A DNA stretch of 45,963 bases from Priapulus caudatus (Eukaryota > Priapulida > Priapulimorpha > Priapulimorphida > Priapulidae): contig NW_014578375.1 in the NCBI RefSeq assembly GCF_000485595.1, positions 13,586 to 59,548 on the forward strand, in the 5' to 3' direction. Below, in pieces: positions 44,416 to 45,963 of this stretch. The notes beneath the pieces are model-generated. The model saw nothing but the letters and a program-made list of their open reading frames with translations, was not told the origin of the DNA and did not search any database. Within the stretch, counting starts at the first letter, position 1. Each line of letters starts with the position of its first letter. The position numbers and the translations under genes were made by a program.

Positions 44416-45145
44416 TTCGACTGCGTTGAGGATGCTGCTGCTGCTGCTTGACACTCGCCCGTCGTTACATCGATGAAGCCAAGCGTCGACGTCACTAACG
44501 TCGGTCATGTCTGACGCTCCCCGCGTCCATTTATCATTCTGGCCACCTCCTTCCGTTCATCTTCAAGTATGCCAGGATCTGCAGGCTTGCCAGAGCTTTC
44601 GAGTTGCAAATCTTTCGTATAGGCACTATCGCTACACATCAGCGCAAATGCGTTAGTGGGACATCTTAAAGATGTAGCGCCAATGCTCTCTCTAAACGCT
44701 CTGTCAATATCGGCTGGTGGGCATTAGGAATTTTTATGCCGCCAGTTTGACTGAGCGGACAGATGGGTACGTAACGCGTTGGCGGCTGCTACAGCATTGG
44801 CGTACTATTCTTCCTGGAAATCAACGGCGTGCTTAAAATTTTAGGCGGTATATCTGCATCGTGATTGAGGAGTGAAATGGAGATGAGCGAGTGAGTGAGC
44901 AAGACAGATAAAGAGAGCAGAGACTGTGTACAGGGAGAGTTTCTGATGTGTATAGAAGAGAGACAGACAGCCCGAGCGAGAAGGCGAGAGAAAATGAAAG
45001 GGAAAAGAACGAGACGAAAATAGAAAGCCGGGGTAACAAAAACATTGGCAAATCTAGGGTAAAGCGTTGCTATTATAACTGGCCCACTTTCATTAATATA
45101 ACATATTTATATACATATGTAAACGTATGCACGTATATAGTAGCC

Positions 45146-45234
<89 letters not shown>

Positions 45235-45963
45235 NAGTAGCGGTTTCGTACGTTTCCTTGCCTTTTAGAAGCGGTATGAATCTACATTATTCGCAGCAGG
45301 CTGACCGTTTAGTCGGCACAACTTCTCAGCCAGCACATGGCATAAGGTTAGCAATCTCGGCTAGAAGATAATTAACAACGAAGCGTTTCTGCACCCGTAT
45401 TGAATACACTCGCGACATTGTCTCTTGTTTAATTGTTTCCGCGACGTTGCAAGCGGGAAGAAATCGGCATCGACATCGACAAGATTGCACTGAGTAAATC
45501 TATCGAGACTCTACCGAAAGGTCACCGGCGGAAACGAGTTTCGCGGCCTGCAAACGCATTCCCTTTCCGAACGTGTACGTGACACGTCGCCGAATAGATA
45601 ACCGGCGCTCTTGTTTGTCTTCGCGTCAGAAACCGGCGCCTTATAAAAATGTTTGCGATGGGCGGCGATTTGTCGATGCGTTCATGAAAAATCTCTCGCC
45701 ATCTCGCGACACGCGATATCTACGTTATGCGATGAACAGCGTCTACGTCTAGAGTCCACATTTTTTGTCGGGTCTCGGTTTTGTCAGCTTGCATGCGCCT
45801 GTCTCTGCGTGTTATGTGTGTGTGTGTGCATGCACGCACGTCAGTAAGCGCGTGCTTGCGTACACGTGCGTGCCCACGCATACACAGAGCGGCAGTGTGC
45901 GTATACGCGAGTGTGCACGCGCGTCCACATGCGCGTGCGTGTTTACGTGCGTGTGTGCGTGCG
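44416..45963. other. window end: intergenic with simple repeats
   Basis: No gene is supported beyond the candidate exon's upstream sequence. It contains a purine-rich GAGAGA tract (44860-45035), (TA)n followed by (GATA)n with one N (45153-45235), and an alternating GT/GC tract at the end (45815-45963). Confidence 0.55.
45153..45235. repeat. (TA)n-(GATA)n compound microsatellite
   Basis: About 40 bp of TA passes into about ten GATA units and ends at an N. Confidence 0.95.

Noticed and set aside
1-45963. tRNA or rRNA genes
   Set aside because: No A/B-box pair with a cloverleaf and no rRNA-like stretch was seen by eye. The only tRNA-related match is the retroelement primer site.

Overview
The window looks like nuclear DNA of an invertebrate metazoan. 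It has short exons in kilobase introns with GT-AG splice sites, abundant MITE-like elements, a Ty3/gypsy retroelement, long microsatellites and satellite arrays. The species cannot be named from sequence alone. Several stretches (about 2.3-3.4 kb and 40.0-43.2 kb, and the N runs at 21898-21907, 41164, 41721 and 45235) look like error-rich or gap-filled assembly.

Region 1 (1-7.2 kb) is repeat-rich. It holds a weak kinase-like coding fragment, an AGCTCA-ended repeat, a scrambled ATTCGATG satellite, a 1.2 kb foldback element with perfect 20-bp terminal inverted repeats, and a 770-bp hAT element with an 8-bp target-site duplication and a decayed transposase C-terminus.

Region 2 (7342-28899, + strand) is one complete gene: the orthologue of GCC2 (GCC185), the long trans-Golgi golgin with a C-terminal GRIP domain. 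I could join 24 coding exons in a continuous frame (5235 nt, 1744 residues). One 2.4-kb exon carries a recent 175-codon internal duplication and a run of 21-residue (three-heptad) repeats. The introns host a MITE (intron 2), an AGCTCA repeat (intron 17), a TTAA-flanked piggyBac-like MITE (intron 18) and, in intron 19, a degenerate mag-like Ty3/gypsy retrotransposon with a tRNA-Ser primer site, very short LTRs and a deleted reverse transcriptase.

Region 3 (29-38 kb) contains a second, small + strand gene in two exons (33086-33270 and 37699-37888). It encodes a 124-residue secreted cysteine-rich protein followed by an AATAAA. Its spacing (Cys, then x-M-G-x-Cys, a Cys cluster, and a Cys-x-Cys-x-x-Cys end) resembles the glycoprotein-hormone alpha / GPA2 cystine knot, but with an altered cysteine set. 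This is the most interesting candidate in the window. A 0.7-kb compound trinucleotide tract lies directly upstream, and its 4.4-kb intron holds diverged tandem copies of a non-coding unit.

Region 4 (39.5-46 kb) is a 40-bp satellite with two orientation switches and a higher-order structure, a GC-rich stretch, and a possible minus-strand signal-peptide exon at 44319-44415 ending in a strong splice donor.
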